Shown piece after piece: positions 36,137 through 44,319 of a stretch of 64,000 bases of DNA. A program made the translations under genes and the position numbers. The notes under the pieces were generated by a model. The model searched no databases, had not been told where the DNA came from, and saw only the letters and a list, made by a program, of their open reading frames with translations. The first letter of the stretch is position 1. Each line of letters begins with the position of its first letter. Source of the stretch: Opitutales bacterium (GTDB taxonomy: Bacteria; Verrucomicrobiota; Verrucomicrobiia; Opitutales; JABSRG01); assembly GCA_028280845.1 (NCBI GenBank), contig JANQKZ010000035.1, positions 305,453 through 369,452 on the forward strand, written 5' to 3'.

Positions 36137-37054
36137 ATGATTTCCGATATACGAAATATTACTGCTCAAGGGCGATCGCTTGACACCAGTGAATCGGCCT
36201 TTGGGTTCCTTCGGGAGTCCACTTCGATCATGGGCAGCGCAGAGAAGCTGCGTGAACGGCTGGAGGAGGACGCTTACCTATACCTCCCCGAATTTTTTGA
36301 ACGGGAACTTATCGTAGATGCCCGGCGTTCCATCACTTCCAAGCTTCATACTGCCGGTTTGCTGCATCCCGATTATCCCTCCTTTGAAGGAGTGATCGCC
36401 CCGGGGGTGTCCTCACGTATTCAGCCGGAGGTGGCCCGGGACAATCCCGAAGTCCACCGGGTGGTCTTCGGTCCGGAACTACTTTCCTTTTTTGAAATGC
36501 TTTTAGGGGGAGAGGTGCTCCATTTCGATTATATCTGGATGCGAGCGATCGGCCCGGGCAAGGGCGCGCCCCCACATTGTGACATTGTTTACATGGGGAG
36601 AGGAACCCACGAACTCCTGACCTGCTGGATTCCTTACGGCGATATTTTGACGGAACTCGGTGGTCTCATCGTTCTAGAAGGATCCCACCTCCAGGGGAAG
36701 CATTTGCGCGATTATCTGGAGCGCGATGTGGATGCCTACTGCGAAAATCGACCCCGCCATCTTGAAATGGTCCGCGAAGGAAAATGGGTGTGGCCCGGCC
36801 ACCTCTCGACGAATCCTGTTACTCTACGCAAAAAACTGGGTGGGCGTTGGTTAACCGCGGATTGGAAGATGGGTGATTTGATCACTTTTAAAATGAACCT
36901 GATCCATGGGAGTTTGGATAACCGGACCCACGACCGCCTAAGGCTTTCCAGTGACACCCGGTACCAGTTGACCAGTCTGCCGGTGGACGAACGTTGGATT
37001 GGACCAGAACCTATCGGGCACAGCCTCGCCGGCAAGCGGGGTCGCATCTGTTAA
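36137..37054 (+). CDS. Phytanoyl-CoA dioxygenase (PhyH)-family Fe(II)/2-oxoglutarate oxygenase
   Basis: 305 residues, cytoplasmic. The Fe(II) ligands are visible as His-X-Asp in PPHCDIVYMG (about 146-148) and the distal His in KMNLIHGSLDN (about 256), followed by Arg in RLRLSSDTRYQL that would bind 2-oxoglutarate. The family hydroxylates or oxidatively opens small substrates and is abundant in marine bacteria. Between an acid-anion transporter and a sulfite/sulfate-type exporter, oxygenation of a sulfonated or sulfated sugar is one possibility; nothing in the sequence proves it. The gene follows a left-half operator and is 179 bp from the exporter gene, which has its own promoter. Confidence 0.88.
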   Translation: MISDIRNITAQGRSLDTSESAFGFLRESTSIMGSAEKLRERLEEDAYLYLPEFFERELIVDARRSITSKLHTAGLLHPDYPSFEGVIAPGVSSRIQPEVARDNPEVHRVVFGPELLSFFEMLLGGEVLHFDYIWMRAIGPGKGAPPHCDIVYMGRGTHELLTCWIPYGDILTELGGLIVLEGSHLQGKHLRDYLERDVDAYCENRPRHLEMVREGKWVWPGHLSTNPVTLRKKLGGRWLTADWKMGDLITFKMNLIHGSLDNRTHDRLRLSSDTRYQLTSLPVDERWIGPEPIGHSLAGKRGRIC

Positions 37055-37119
37055 AAGGGTGGATCGGGGTAAAAGAGGATTCCCTGGCTCCTTCGATCCG
37101 GGATTGCCCGCCGAGAAGC

Positions 37120-37161
37120 TTGACATGGTCTTAGGTGCGCCATTTATTTTGAAAGCGAAAG
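37120..37161 (+). promoter_or_regulatory. Promoter with shared operator, SuyZ-like exporter
   Basis: TTGACA (37120-37125), 18-bp spacer, then TTATTTTGAAAGCGAAAG (37144-37161). The gene start is at 37234, giving a leader of about 80 nt that includes a four-codon reading frame with GGGGGAAAGG. Confidence 0.68.
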
Positions 37162-37233
37162 AACTGATGGGGGAAAGGTAAAATTCCAGCGAACCCATCT
37201 CACGAACGCGAATTCCTCTTGATTGGCTGACAG

Positions 37234-38472
37234 ATGTCCTCTCCGACCCGGAAAGCGCCCCAAGATCCTGAAATACCCGATTACATGTTGAGTTGGGGAT
37301 GCATGGAGGGATTACCCGAACCAGTTGAGACGCCAGTCGCGTCTCGGGCCGAAAGGGTGGGTATCCGGGATAGAGCCAAGGTTGTGTTGGGCTGGGTGGG
37401 GGACCGCATACCCGGCCTGGTCATGGCGGCGGGTTTGGCGTATGTAGCCAGTGGGCTTGGAGCCTGGTTAGGGGAAGAGGTCCTGCAGTTAAAATCCGGC
37501 CCGATCAGTGGGATCCCGATCGCCATCCTCCTGGGTGCCTTGATCTGCAACCTGGTCGGAGTCCCGGAAATTTATCACCGCGGCCTAGGCTTTTGTATTC
37601 TGCGCCTGCAGCGAATCGCCATCGTACTTCTTGGTCTCAGGTTAAGTTTTGGCGCGGTCGGAGTGATTGGGCTGGGAGCCTTGCCGGTGATCATCGCCTG
37701 CATTTTGTTTGCGCTGCTTCTGGTTCCGGTGATGGGTAAATGGGTGAAGCTGCCGGCACGTTTGACCGCCCTGATTGCAGTGGGAACCAGTATTTGCGGG
37801 GTATCTGCCATTATGGCCACCGCTCCGGCCATCAAGGCGAAGGAAGGAGAAACCAGCTATGCCGTGGCCTGCGTGGCGGTTTTTGGGATGTTGGCCACCT
37901 TGATCTATCCCTTTATCATCGCTTCCATCGTAGGTACGGATCCCCTGGCGGTGGGGGTCTTTCTGGGAACGGCGATTCATGACACGTCGCAGGTTACCGG
38001 GGCGGCGCTGGCATATCAGGAGATGTATAATGCGCCGGAGGTTCTCAATTCCGCCACGGTAGTCAAAATTGTCCGCAACCTGAGTATGGTGTTGGTTCTA
38101 CCCCTCATGGCCTGGATCTACAACCGGGTAGAAAGCAGCAAAAAAGGGCCGATTCAACGGTGGCAACAAGTGGTTCCGGTCTTTGTCCTTGGCTTTCTCG
38201 GGATGACTTTGGTTCGGTCTTTCGGGGATTTGGGGAACCGTCCCTTTGGACTGATCGAACCTGCGATTTGGAAGGCCTTCCTTTCCTTTGCGAATACTGC
38301 TTGCGTTGCCTTCCTTACGATGGTCATGGCAGCCATCGGGTTGAGTACGCATTTCGGAAAGATGAGGGTACTGGGAGTCCGGCCGATGGTCGTCGGTTTA
38401 TCTGCCTCCCTAACGGTGGGCCTTGTCAGCTTTGGGATGATTCAACTTTGTGCGGCCTTGGGGCTATTCTAA
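37234..38472 (+). CDS. suyZ: YeiH/UPF0324-family oxyanion exporter (SuyZ-like)
   Basis: 412 residues with a polar N-terminal extension of about 60 residues and about ten membrane helices. Family signatures are LQRIAIVLLGLRLSFGAVG, VGTSICGVSAIMATAPAIKA and GTAIHDTSQVTGAAL, all diagnostic of the UPF0324 (Cons_hypoth698) family. Members next to sulfolactate sulfo-lyase genes, called SuyZ, are proposed to export the sulfite or sulfate formed on C-S bond cleavage. Here it lies next to the regulator and the suyAB operon and shares their operator, which supports that role. Transport has not been read from sequence. The extension before the first helix is longer than usual and a downstream start cannot be excluded. 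Confidence 0.82.
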   Translation: MSSPTRKAPQDPEIPDYMLSWGCMEGLPEPVETPVASRAERVGIRDRAKVVLGWVGDRIPGLVMAAGLAYVASGLGAWLGEEVLQLKSGPISGIPIAILLGALICNLVGVPEIYHRGLGFCILRLQRIAIVLLGLRLSFGAVGVIGLGALPVIIACILFALLLVPVMGKWVKLPARLTALIAVGTSICGVSAIMATAPAIKAKEGETSYAVACVAVFGMLATLIYPFIIASIVGTDPLAVGVFLGTAIHDTSQVTGAALAYQEMYNAPEVLNSATVVKIVRNLSMVLVLPLMAWIYNRVESSKKGPIQRWQQVVPVFVLGFLGMTLVRSFGDLGNRPFGLIEPAIWKAFLSFANTACVAFLTMVMAAIGLSTHFGKMRVLGVRPMVVGLSASLTVGLVSFGMIQLCAALGLF

Positions 38473-38501
38473 GAGTAGAGCCGAGTCAGATTGAATCTTG
38501 G

Positions 38502-39743
38502 TCAATAGGCGGCAACCATGGAACCATTTTCCGCTTCCCGGAACGGCTTCCATTCGTGCAGAGCCAGAGCGGCGGCGCCGAGGGCGGCGCTATATTCGCC
38601 CATAGTGGAATTATTGATTTCCACGGGGTTCCGTCCCTCCTGTCCAATGAATTGGTTGATGACCTCCCTCAAGGGGAGAAGAAGATTATCTCCCAGCATG
38701 GTGAGTGGCCCGGCAAGCACGATGGTTTTTGGATCGAAAATGTGGACCAATTGTCCGATAGCCCAACCGAGGGATTGGGCGACTTCCTTAATCACGGCCT
38801 CCGTGAGCGGGTCGCGCTGCTGCACCGCCTCCCTGAGGTCCTGGAGTGAGATGGAGCCGGCCCGGGACTCAAGGACGGATCGTTGGCCGGATGCAATGGC
38901 CGTCTCCAGGGCTCGCAGAATAGCCCGGGCGGAGGCCATTTCCTGAAGCTCGCATCCATAGACCGAGCGTGTTTCGCCCGCGGCAAACCAATTGGATGCT
39001 TTTCGGCTGGGAAAGGGACACTGCCACCTACCCAACTCGCCGGCACCATAGTTCGAGCCCTTGTAGAGTTTACCATCAATAATGATTCCCACGCCAATGC
39101 CGCTTCGGATTCCGACACAGAGGAAATCTTTAACTCCCAGGCATTGACCGAACCAAAGCTCGGCCAGGGCCATGGAACGCACATTGTTTTCCAGGTAGAC
39201 AGGCACATTAAACCGCTTCTCCAGAATACTGGAAAGGGGAACGTGGCTCCAGTTCGCGATATATTTATAATAAATAGAGACTCCCTGAGTGGAGTTTACC
39301 AAGCCAGGAACCCCAACACCAATGGCCAACAAACGACTTGGGTCCTCAGGAAAGACCCGCTCGACGGTCTTCTCAATTTTTTCGATCACAGTTTCCGCGG
39401 AGTCGTTATCACTTATTCGCATTTGGGCTTTTCGGAGGGGACGGTCCGCGAAATCCACGGCCACCGCCATGATGACGGTCGCCTCAATATCCACTCCTAT
39501 AAATTCACCCGCTTCTGGGTTTAGATTCAACATAACGGGTGGGCGGCCCATTTCACTGGATGCCTTATCCGTTTCCTCCAAAAACCCATCTTGGATAAGG
39601 CGTTCTACATAAATTCCCGCCGTGGATGGCGCTAACCCAAGTAATCGGGCGAGTTGCACGCGGGATATTCCGTTGTTGGAAGCCCGAACATGTTTTATTA
39701 ATTGGGACTCCAAATCTGTGGTGTGATTTGTTTTTCGTTTCAT
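38502..39743 (-). CDS. ROK-family transcriptional regulator
   Basis: 413 residues. The N-terminal winged helix (about 10-65) has the HTH SRVQLARLLGLAPSTAGIYV; the C-terminal part is a ROK sugar-kinase fold with GVGVPGLVNSTQG, NNVRSMALAELWFG, LCVGIRSGIGVGIIIDGK and DPKTIVLAGPL. ROK repressors release their operator when a sugar binds. The usual zinc motif (CXCGXXGCLE) is broken: GELGRWQCPFPSRKA then an insertion and YGCELQEMAS, leaving only isolated Cys residues. It is divergent from the suy operon, between it and the exporter gene, so it is the best local candidate to bind the shared operator, whose T-rich/A-rich halves recall NagC/Mlc sites. Two LacI proteins at 59.6-61.8 kb are alternatives. 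Confidence 0.9.
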   Translation of the reverse strand: MKRKTNHTTDLESQLIKHVRASNNGISRVQLARLLGLAPSTAGIYVERLIQDGFLEETDKASSEMGRPPVMLNLNPEAGEFIGVDIEATVIMAVAVDFADRPLRKAQMRISDNDSAETVIEKIEKTVERVFPEDPSRLLAIGVGVPGLVNSTQGVSIYYKYIANWSHVPLSSILEKRFNVPVYLENNVRSMALAELWFGQCLGVKDFLCVGIRSGIGVGIIIDGKLYKGSNYGAGELGRWQCPFPSRKASNWFAAGETRSVYGCELQEMASARAILRALETAIASGQRSVLESRAGSISLQDLREAVQQRDPLTEAVIKEVAQSLGWAIGQLVHIFDPKTIVLAGPLTMLGDNLLLPLREVINQFIGQEGRNPVEINNSTMGEYSAALGAAALALHEWKPFREAENGSMVAAY

Positions 39744-40103
39744 CTATGTTTTCGCGAGTAGCCCGTCCGCCTCATGAGGAGTTGGAAAACCAAGGGAATC
39801 CCTATCTGGCCTACTGGTATTTTTGGAAATGCAATAAACTAGGAAGGCTTCGGAGGGTTTGCAAGTTTTTGCCTTAAGTAGAACTCACCGGCTACCACGC
39901 TTGCCGGACTCTACATCCGGCACCATCATTCACTCCCCTCAGGGGCTGTGGGGAATTTCGAGACCCTCAATAAACTTTTTATCAATTATTCTTGCCAAGC
40001 GCCCTATTTATTTCGAAAACAAAAGAAATCCGAGGTGACTCTCGCCTTGGAGATATGGTTTCAGTTGTGAGAAACCCTGAAAGACAAACCCTAGGACAAA
40101 AAG
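39744..40103. other. Divergent regulatory region between ROK gene and suy operon
   Basis: 360 bp without a supported gene. The left half contains a short imperfect palindrome (CCGGACTCTACATCCGG, near 39906). The right half carries the operator at 40008-40025 and the start region of the suyA-like gene, which has AGGA 7 bp before its ATG. Confidence 0.6.
40008..40025 (+). promoter_or_regulatory. Shared operator of the suyAB operon
   Basis: TTATTTCGAAAACAAAAG. The element is well conserved, but the only TTGACA-like hexamer nearby (TTGCCA, 39992-39997) is 10 bp upstream instead of 17, so the promoter geometry may differ here. The first ATG of the operon is 79 nt downstream. Confidence 0.65.
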
Positions 40104-40382
40104 ATGATAGATTTTCTCCTGCATGAAGATGAAGACGGTGTCGGTGTGGCCGTGGTGGATATCAAAGCTGGAAGTTCGGTGAAGGGCCGGTCTCTACACG
40201 GTCAGGCGACGCCGGAATTAACAGCCAGGATGGACATTCCCCTCGGTCACAAAATCGCTTTAAAGCCATTTGCGGAGGGGGATACCGTGATCAAGTATGG
40301 AGTGGATATCGGCAAGGTGGTCGCTTCGATTGAGGTAGGGGAGCACGTCCACGTACACAATGTGAAAACGAAAAGATGGTAA
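40104..40382 (+). CDS. suyA: Probable (R)-sulfolactate sulfo-lyase, small subunit (SuyA)
   Basis: 92 residues, a stand-alone SAF domain of the UxaA N-terminal type: [32 protein letters not shown], ending [14 protein letters not shown]. SuyA plus SuyB remove sulfite from (R)-3-sulfolactate to give pyruvate. Small subunits of altronate and related sugar-acid dehydratases share the fold, so the small protein alone does not settle the substrate. The separate large subunit 4 bp downstream, the two sulfolactate-type dehydrogenases after it, and the SuyZ-like exporter favour the sulfo-lyase reading. It is the first gene of a six-gene operon. Confidence 0.78.
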   Translation: MIDFLLHEDEDGVGVAVVDIKAGSSVKGRSLHGQATPELTARMDIPLGHKIALKPFAEGDTVIKYGVDIGKVVASIEVGEHVHVHNVKTKRW

Positions 40383-40386
40383 ACGG

Positions 40387-41553
40387 ATGACGAAAGACTA
40401 TACATTTTTAGGGTATCGCCGGGAAAACGGGCGAGTCGGGATCAGGAACCATGTCATCATCTTACCAGTGGATGACATTTCAAACGCGGCCTGCGAGGCG
40501 GTGGCGAACAACATCAAAGGCACCCTGGCCTTACCGCACGCATATGGTCGCCTGCAGTTTGGAGAGGATCTGGAGCTGTTTTTCCGAACGATGATCGGCA
40601 CGGGCGTAAATCCGAATGTGGCGGCCGTGGTGGTGATCGGGATTGAGCCTGGCTGGACCGAGCGCATCGTGAAAGGGATCGCCAAGACCGGCAAACCGGT
40701 GACCGGTTTTTCCATCGAACGCATGGGAGATTTACAGACCATTGCCCAGGCCTCCCTCAAGGCGAAGGAATATTTACAATGGGCCAGTGAGTTGCATCGG
40801 GAGGAATGTGACCTGGCGGACCTTTACATATCGGTGAAGTGCGGGGAATCTGATACGACAACCGGATTGGGCTCGTGCCCCACGGTGGGCAATTTGATGG
40901 ATAAGGCCGTAGCGGCCGGGGCCACCACCTCTTTCGGGGAAACTTCTGAACTTACCGGTGGGGAACACATTGTGAAAGCCAAGGCCGCCAACAACGAAGT
41001 GGCGGAGGAGTTTATGAAGGTCTGGAACAGCTATAACGACTTCATTTTGGCTGAAAAGACGAATGACCTGTCGGAGTCGCAGCCGACCAAGGGAAATATT
41101 CGCGGGGGCCTGACCACCATTGAGGAGAAGGCCATGGGTAACATTGAGAAGCTCGGGAAAAAGTCGAAGTTTGTCGGTTGCCTGCTTCCGGCGGAAGCTC
41201 CCACAGGAAAGGGGATGTGGTTCATGGACACGTCTTCCGCCGCTGCGGAGGCCGTTACCCTTTGGGCAGCCTCTGGTGCAGTCGTTCACCTGTTTCCCAC
41301 GGGCCAAGGTAATATCGTGGGAAATCCGATTGAGCCTGTAATTAAGCTAACCGCCAATCCTCTGACCGCGGCGACGATGAGCGAACATATTGACCTCGAT
41401 GTTTCTCCGCTATTGCAGGGAGAAATGACTCTGGATGAAGCGGGGGACCAACTTCTCGAACTCACTCTGCGGACCGCTAACGGCCGCTTGACCGCAGCGG
41501 AGACCTTAGGTCATCGGGAGTTCGTCTTGACCAAACTTTACCGGAGCGCGTAA
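40387..41553 (+). CDS. suyB: Probable (R)-sulfolactate sulfo-lyase, large subunit (SuyB)
   Basis: 388 residues, UxaA C-terminal family. Distinctive segments are [100 protein letters not shown] and [20 protein letters not shown]. From memory of the family, the PHxYGRLQFG and GIEPxWTERI blocks go with SuyB rather than with altronate or galactarate dehydratases, which have PHQHGCGQ-type sequence at the first point. The conserved Cys of CGESDTTTG is in the expected Fe-binding region. The reaction is (R)-sulfolactate to pyruvate plus sulfite, in the cytoplasm. An altronate-type dehydratase remains the alternative. Confidence 0.78.
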   Translation: MTKDYTFLGYRRENGRVGIRNHVIILPVDDISNAACEAVANNIKGTLALPHAYGRLQFGEDLELFFRTMIGTGVNPNVAAVVVIGIEPGWTERIVKGIAKTGKPVTGFSIERMGDLQTIAQASLKAKEYLQWASELHREECDLADLYISVKCGESDTTTGLGSCPTVGNLMDKAVAAGATTSFGETSELTGGEHIVKAKAANNEVAEEFMKVWNSYNDFILAEKTNDLSESQPTKGNIRGGLTTIEEKAMGNIEKLGKKSKFVGCLLPAEAPTGKGMWFMDTSSAAAEAVTLWAASGAVVHLFPTGQGNIVGNPIEPVIKLTANPLTAATMSEHIDLDVSPLLQGEMTLDEAGDQLLELTLRTANGRLTAAETLGHREFVLTKLYRSA

Positions 41554-41560
41554 GCCGGCT

Positions 41561-42649
41561 ATGGCAATATCTGGCACCGTTCCGGAAACCAGGTTCCGGC
41601 CGGAACAGGTAAAAACCCTGATCCAGGAAATTTCCCAAGCCGCCGGAGTGCCGGCGGAAGACGCTGAGATCCTCGCTTTGGCCCTGGTGGATGCGGACAG
41701 CCGGGGGGTGTCCACCCACGGTGTATCCAGACTTAACATCTACATCCGCCGCATCCAACAGGGCTTAATTGATCCTAAGGCACGCCTCCTGGTAGAACGC
41801 GAACGTGGCTCGATTCTTGTGCTGGACGGGGGAAACGGCCTCGGGCAAGTGCAGGCGGTGAAGGCGCTTGGGTTGCTCCAACCCAAGGCTGCAGAAAACG
41901 GAATTGCGGCGGCAACCATTCGGCGATCTCAGCATTTTGGCGCACTTTCCTTTTATTGCAATCTGGTAGCGGAGTGCGGCCAGGTCCTTTTGGCGACGAC
42001 AACCTGTGAACCGGCCATGTCACCAACCGGGGGGTGCGATGCCTTTTTCGGAACGAATCCCATTGCGGCCTCTTTCCCCACAGGAAAGGGTTTTCCGGTG
42101 AAAGTTGACCTGGCGACCTCGAAAGTGGCGCGAGGTCATATCATCACTGCGCATAAACAGGGACAGGCGATACCGGAGGATTGGGCCATGGATAAGGACG
42201 GGGTTGCGACGACTGACCCATCCTCCGCCCTGGCTGGAACCGTGCTGACTATGGCGGGCAGCAAAGGATATGCTCTGGCTTTTCTGGTTGAGGTGTTGTC
42301 GGGCGTATTATCCGGATCGGCCATCGGGCCGGAGATCGGTTCCATGTATAAGGACATGGACCGCCCTCAGGACGTCGGACATTTTTTTGCCCTCCTCGAT
42401 ATCGATGCGTTCATGGAGGTCGAGATGTTTAAGCAACGCATGGACTCGACCATCGACAAAATTAAGGCGGGCCGGAAACGTCCTGGGGTAAACGAAATCC
42501 TGGTGCCTGGTGAGCGGTCGCATCGTCGGTTTGAACATAATCAGCGTGAAGGCTTTCCCATCGGGTCAGCTACCGTGAAAGAATTGGAGGTTCTCTGCGA
42601 AGAGCTTGGTGTCCCCTATGAGTTGGAACCTGTCTCTCCTTCGGAGTAA
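41561..42649 (+). CDS. comC: LDH2/malate dehydrogenase family, ComC-like (R)-sulfolactate dehydrogenase
   Basis: 362 residues of the NAD(P)-dependent LDH2/MDH2 family. Visible features are DADSRGVSTHGVSRLNIYIR with the catalytic His region, the SQHFGALSFY and GTNPIAASFP blocks, DLATSKVARG, AGSKGYALAFLVEVLSGVLS, and RPGVNEILVPGE near the end. The family includes ureidoglycolate, malate and (R)-sulfolactate (ComC) dehydrogenases. Next to SuyAB and an SlcC-like enzyme it would reduce sulfopyruvate to (R)-sulfolactate, the isomer SuyAB uses. It is 7 bp after suyB. Without a structure or assay, a malate/lactate-type role is the alternative. Confidence 0.8.
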   Translation: MAISGTVPETRFRPEQVKTLIQEISQAAGVPAEDAEILALALVDADSRGVSTHGVSRLNIYIRRIQQGLIDPKARLLVERERGSILVLDGGNGLGQVQAVKALGLLQPKAAENGIAAATIRRSQHFGALSFYCNLVAECGQVLLATTTCEPAMSPTGGCDAFFGTNPIAASFPTGKGFPVKVDLATSKVARGHIITAHKQGQAIPEDWAMDKDGVATTDPSSALAGTVLTMAGSKGYALAFLVEVLSGVLSGSAIGPEIGSMYKDMDRPQDVGHFFALLDIDAFMEVEMFKQRMDSTIDKIKAGRKRPGVNEILVPGERSHRRFEHNQREGFPIGSATVKELEVLCEELGVPYELEPVSPSE

Positions 42650-42655
42650 AGCAGC

Positions 42656-43675
42656 ATGACCCCTGATATTCTCATATCCGAAGCAGTGGCCGGCGCCGCC
42701 CTGGATTTATTGGCATCTCAGGGTCAGGTTGCGCTTCACGAAGATCTCTGGAAATCTCCAGAGGAGTTGAAAGCCGCCCTGTCTCAGGCCCGTGCTTTGG
42801 TGGTGCGAAACCAGACCATGGTGAACAAGGAAATTCTGGCGGCTGCTCCATGTCTGGAAGTAGTCGGACGTTGCGGGGCAGGATTGGATAATATCGATGT
42901 GACAGCGGCTTCGGAGCTCGGGGTGGTTGTGGTCAGCACGCCCGATCAAAATTCGCTTTCAGTCGCAGAATTGACCCTTGGGTTAATGTTCGCCTGTGCC
43001 CGCAAGATCTCTGCGGCTGCCCTGGATACTCGCTCGGGTGGATGGGCTCGGGGCCGTTTCACGGGATCAGAGCTCTACGGCAAGACCCTAGGGATAATCG
43101 GGCTGGGTAGGATCGGCTTTCTCGCGGCGATGCGAGCCCGGGCCATGGGGATGCGCATCGTGGCATATGACGCCTTCATCAGTCCAGATGCTCCGGCGGT
43201 GGTGGAAACCCAGGCGGAGCTTGTGGACTTAGATTTCCTGCTGGCGACCTCTGATTTTGTTTCGTGTCATACGCCATTGACTCCTGAGACGCGCGGGATG
43301 TTGGACTACGGGCATTTCTCCCGGATGAAACCCTCAGCCTGGTTCCTGAACCTGGCCCGGGGAGAAATCGTAAAGGAGGCCGGACTGATTCAGGCCTTGA
43401 AAGAAAGGCGTCTAGCCGGTGCGGCTCTCGATGTCCGTGAGACCGAGCCTCCGGCTTCCGACGAACTGGAAACCATGGAAAACGTCATCCTGACACCGCA
43501 CATCGCCGCTTTTACGGTCGAGGCTCAGGAACGTGTAGTTCGGGCGGTTTGCGAGGATATTCACCGTGTCCTCTCGGGAAAGCCGGCACGAAATTATGTA
43601 AATTTTCCACAACCGCGGAAGGTGGCGGGGGGAGGCTCCCATGAATCATCGAAAGAGAATGGATTAATACTATGA
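42656..43675 (+). CDS. slcC: D-isomer-specific 2-hydroxyacid dehydrogenase, SlcC-like
   Basis: 339 residues. The NAD-binding Rossmann motif is [13 protein letters not shown]. The catalytic Arg, Glu and His of the family are in [27 protein letters not shown] and [11 protein letters not shown]. SlcC oxidises (S)-sulfolactate to sulfopyruvate; paired with ComC it forms a two-enzyme racemase that feeds SuyAB. A phosphoglycerate dehydrogenase-like activity would give the same domain, so the assignment rests on context. The stop overlaps the transaldolase start (ATGA). The C-terminal 20 residues ([19 protein letters not shown]) are polar and probably disordered. Confidence 0.8.
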   Translation: MTPDILISEAVAGAALDLLASQGQVALHEDLWKSPEELKAALSQARALVVRNQTMVNKEILAAAPCLEVVGRCGAGLDNIDVTAASELGVVVVSTPDQNSLSVAELTLGLMFACARKISAAALDTRSGGWARGRFTGSELYGKTLGIIGLGRIGFLAAMRARAMGMRIVAYDAFISPDAPAVVETQAELVDLDFLLATSDFVSCHTPLTPETRGMLDYGHFSRMKPSAWFLNLARGEIVKEAGLIQALKERRLAGAALDVRETEPPASDELETMENVILTPHIAAFTVEAQERVVRAVCEDIHRVLSGKPARNYVNFPQPRKVAGGGSHESSKENGLIL

Positions 43676-44319
43676 AACTCTTCATTGACACAGCAGATAT
43701 CGATCAGGTGAAAGAAGCTTGGTCTTGGGGCATCATAGACGGGGTGACCACGAATCCCTCTCACGTTTCCAAGACGGCGCGGCCGGCCGCGCAGGTTTAC
43801 CGCGAAATTTGCGAGGTCGTGGATGGTCCGATCAGCCTGGAAACCCTCTCTCTGGAGGCTGAGGAGATGGCCGAGGAGGGGAGACGGCTGGCCAAGTATC
43901 ACGGCAATGTTGTGGTAAAAATCCCCATGACTTTAGAGGGCATGAAGGCGGTGAAAATCCTCGCCAGCGAGGGGATTAAAACCAATGTCACCGTTAACTT
44001 TTCCCCTTTGCAGGCGATGCTGGCTGCCAAATGCGGCGCGGCTTATATCAGCCCCTTCGTAGGTCGTCTGGATGCGTTTGGCCATGTTGGGATGGACCTG
44101 GTCCGGCAGATCAAAACGATCTATGATAACTATGGTTTCCAGACGGAAATCATCGTCGCCGCGGTGCGTCATCCGACCCATGTGCTTGAAGCGGCTCTTG
44201 CCGGGGCGGACATTGCCACCATGGCTTACGATATTTTAAAGCAACTCTACGATCATCCCCTGACTGATATGGGCATCGAACAATTTCTCAAGGATTGGAA
44301 ATCCGTGCCGCAATCATGA
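43672..44319 (+). CDS. Transaldolase, candidate 6-deoxy-6-sulfofructose transaldolase
   Basis: 215 residues of the short transaldolase/fructose-6-phosphate aldolase family. [45 protein letters not shown] (Schiff-base Lys), [33 protein letters not shown] and [19 protein letters not shown] are all present and in order. In the sulfo-TAL pathway such an enzyme (SftT) transfers the dihydroxyacetone unit of 6-deoxy-6-sulfofructose to glyceraldehyde-3-phosphate, releasing sulfolactaldehyde. It is translationally coupled to both neighbours (ATGA on each side), immediately before the aldehyde dehydrogenase that would use sulfolactaldehyde. The canonical pentose-phosphate transaldolase role is less likely in this operon. 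Confidence 0.82.
   Translation: MKLFIDTADIDQVKEAWSWGIIDGVTTNPSHVSKTARPAAQVYREICEVVDGPISLETLSLEAEEMAEEGRRLAKYHGNVVVKIPMTLEGMKAVKILASEGIKTNVTVNFSPLQAMLAAKCGAAYISPFVGRLDAFGHVGMDLVRQIKTIYDNYGFQTEIIVAAVRHPTHVLEAALAGADIATMAYDILKQLYDHPLTDMGIEQFLKDWKSVPQS

Noticed and set aside
40104..41553. Altronate dehydratase (UxaA) reading of the SuyAB pair
   Set aside because: The fold is shared, but sequence blocks, the two dehydrogenases, transaldolase, ALDH and SuyZ-type exporter fit sulfolactate use better, and no altronate or tagaturonate enzymes are adjacent. It is kept as the stated alternative.
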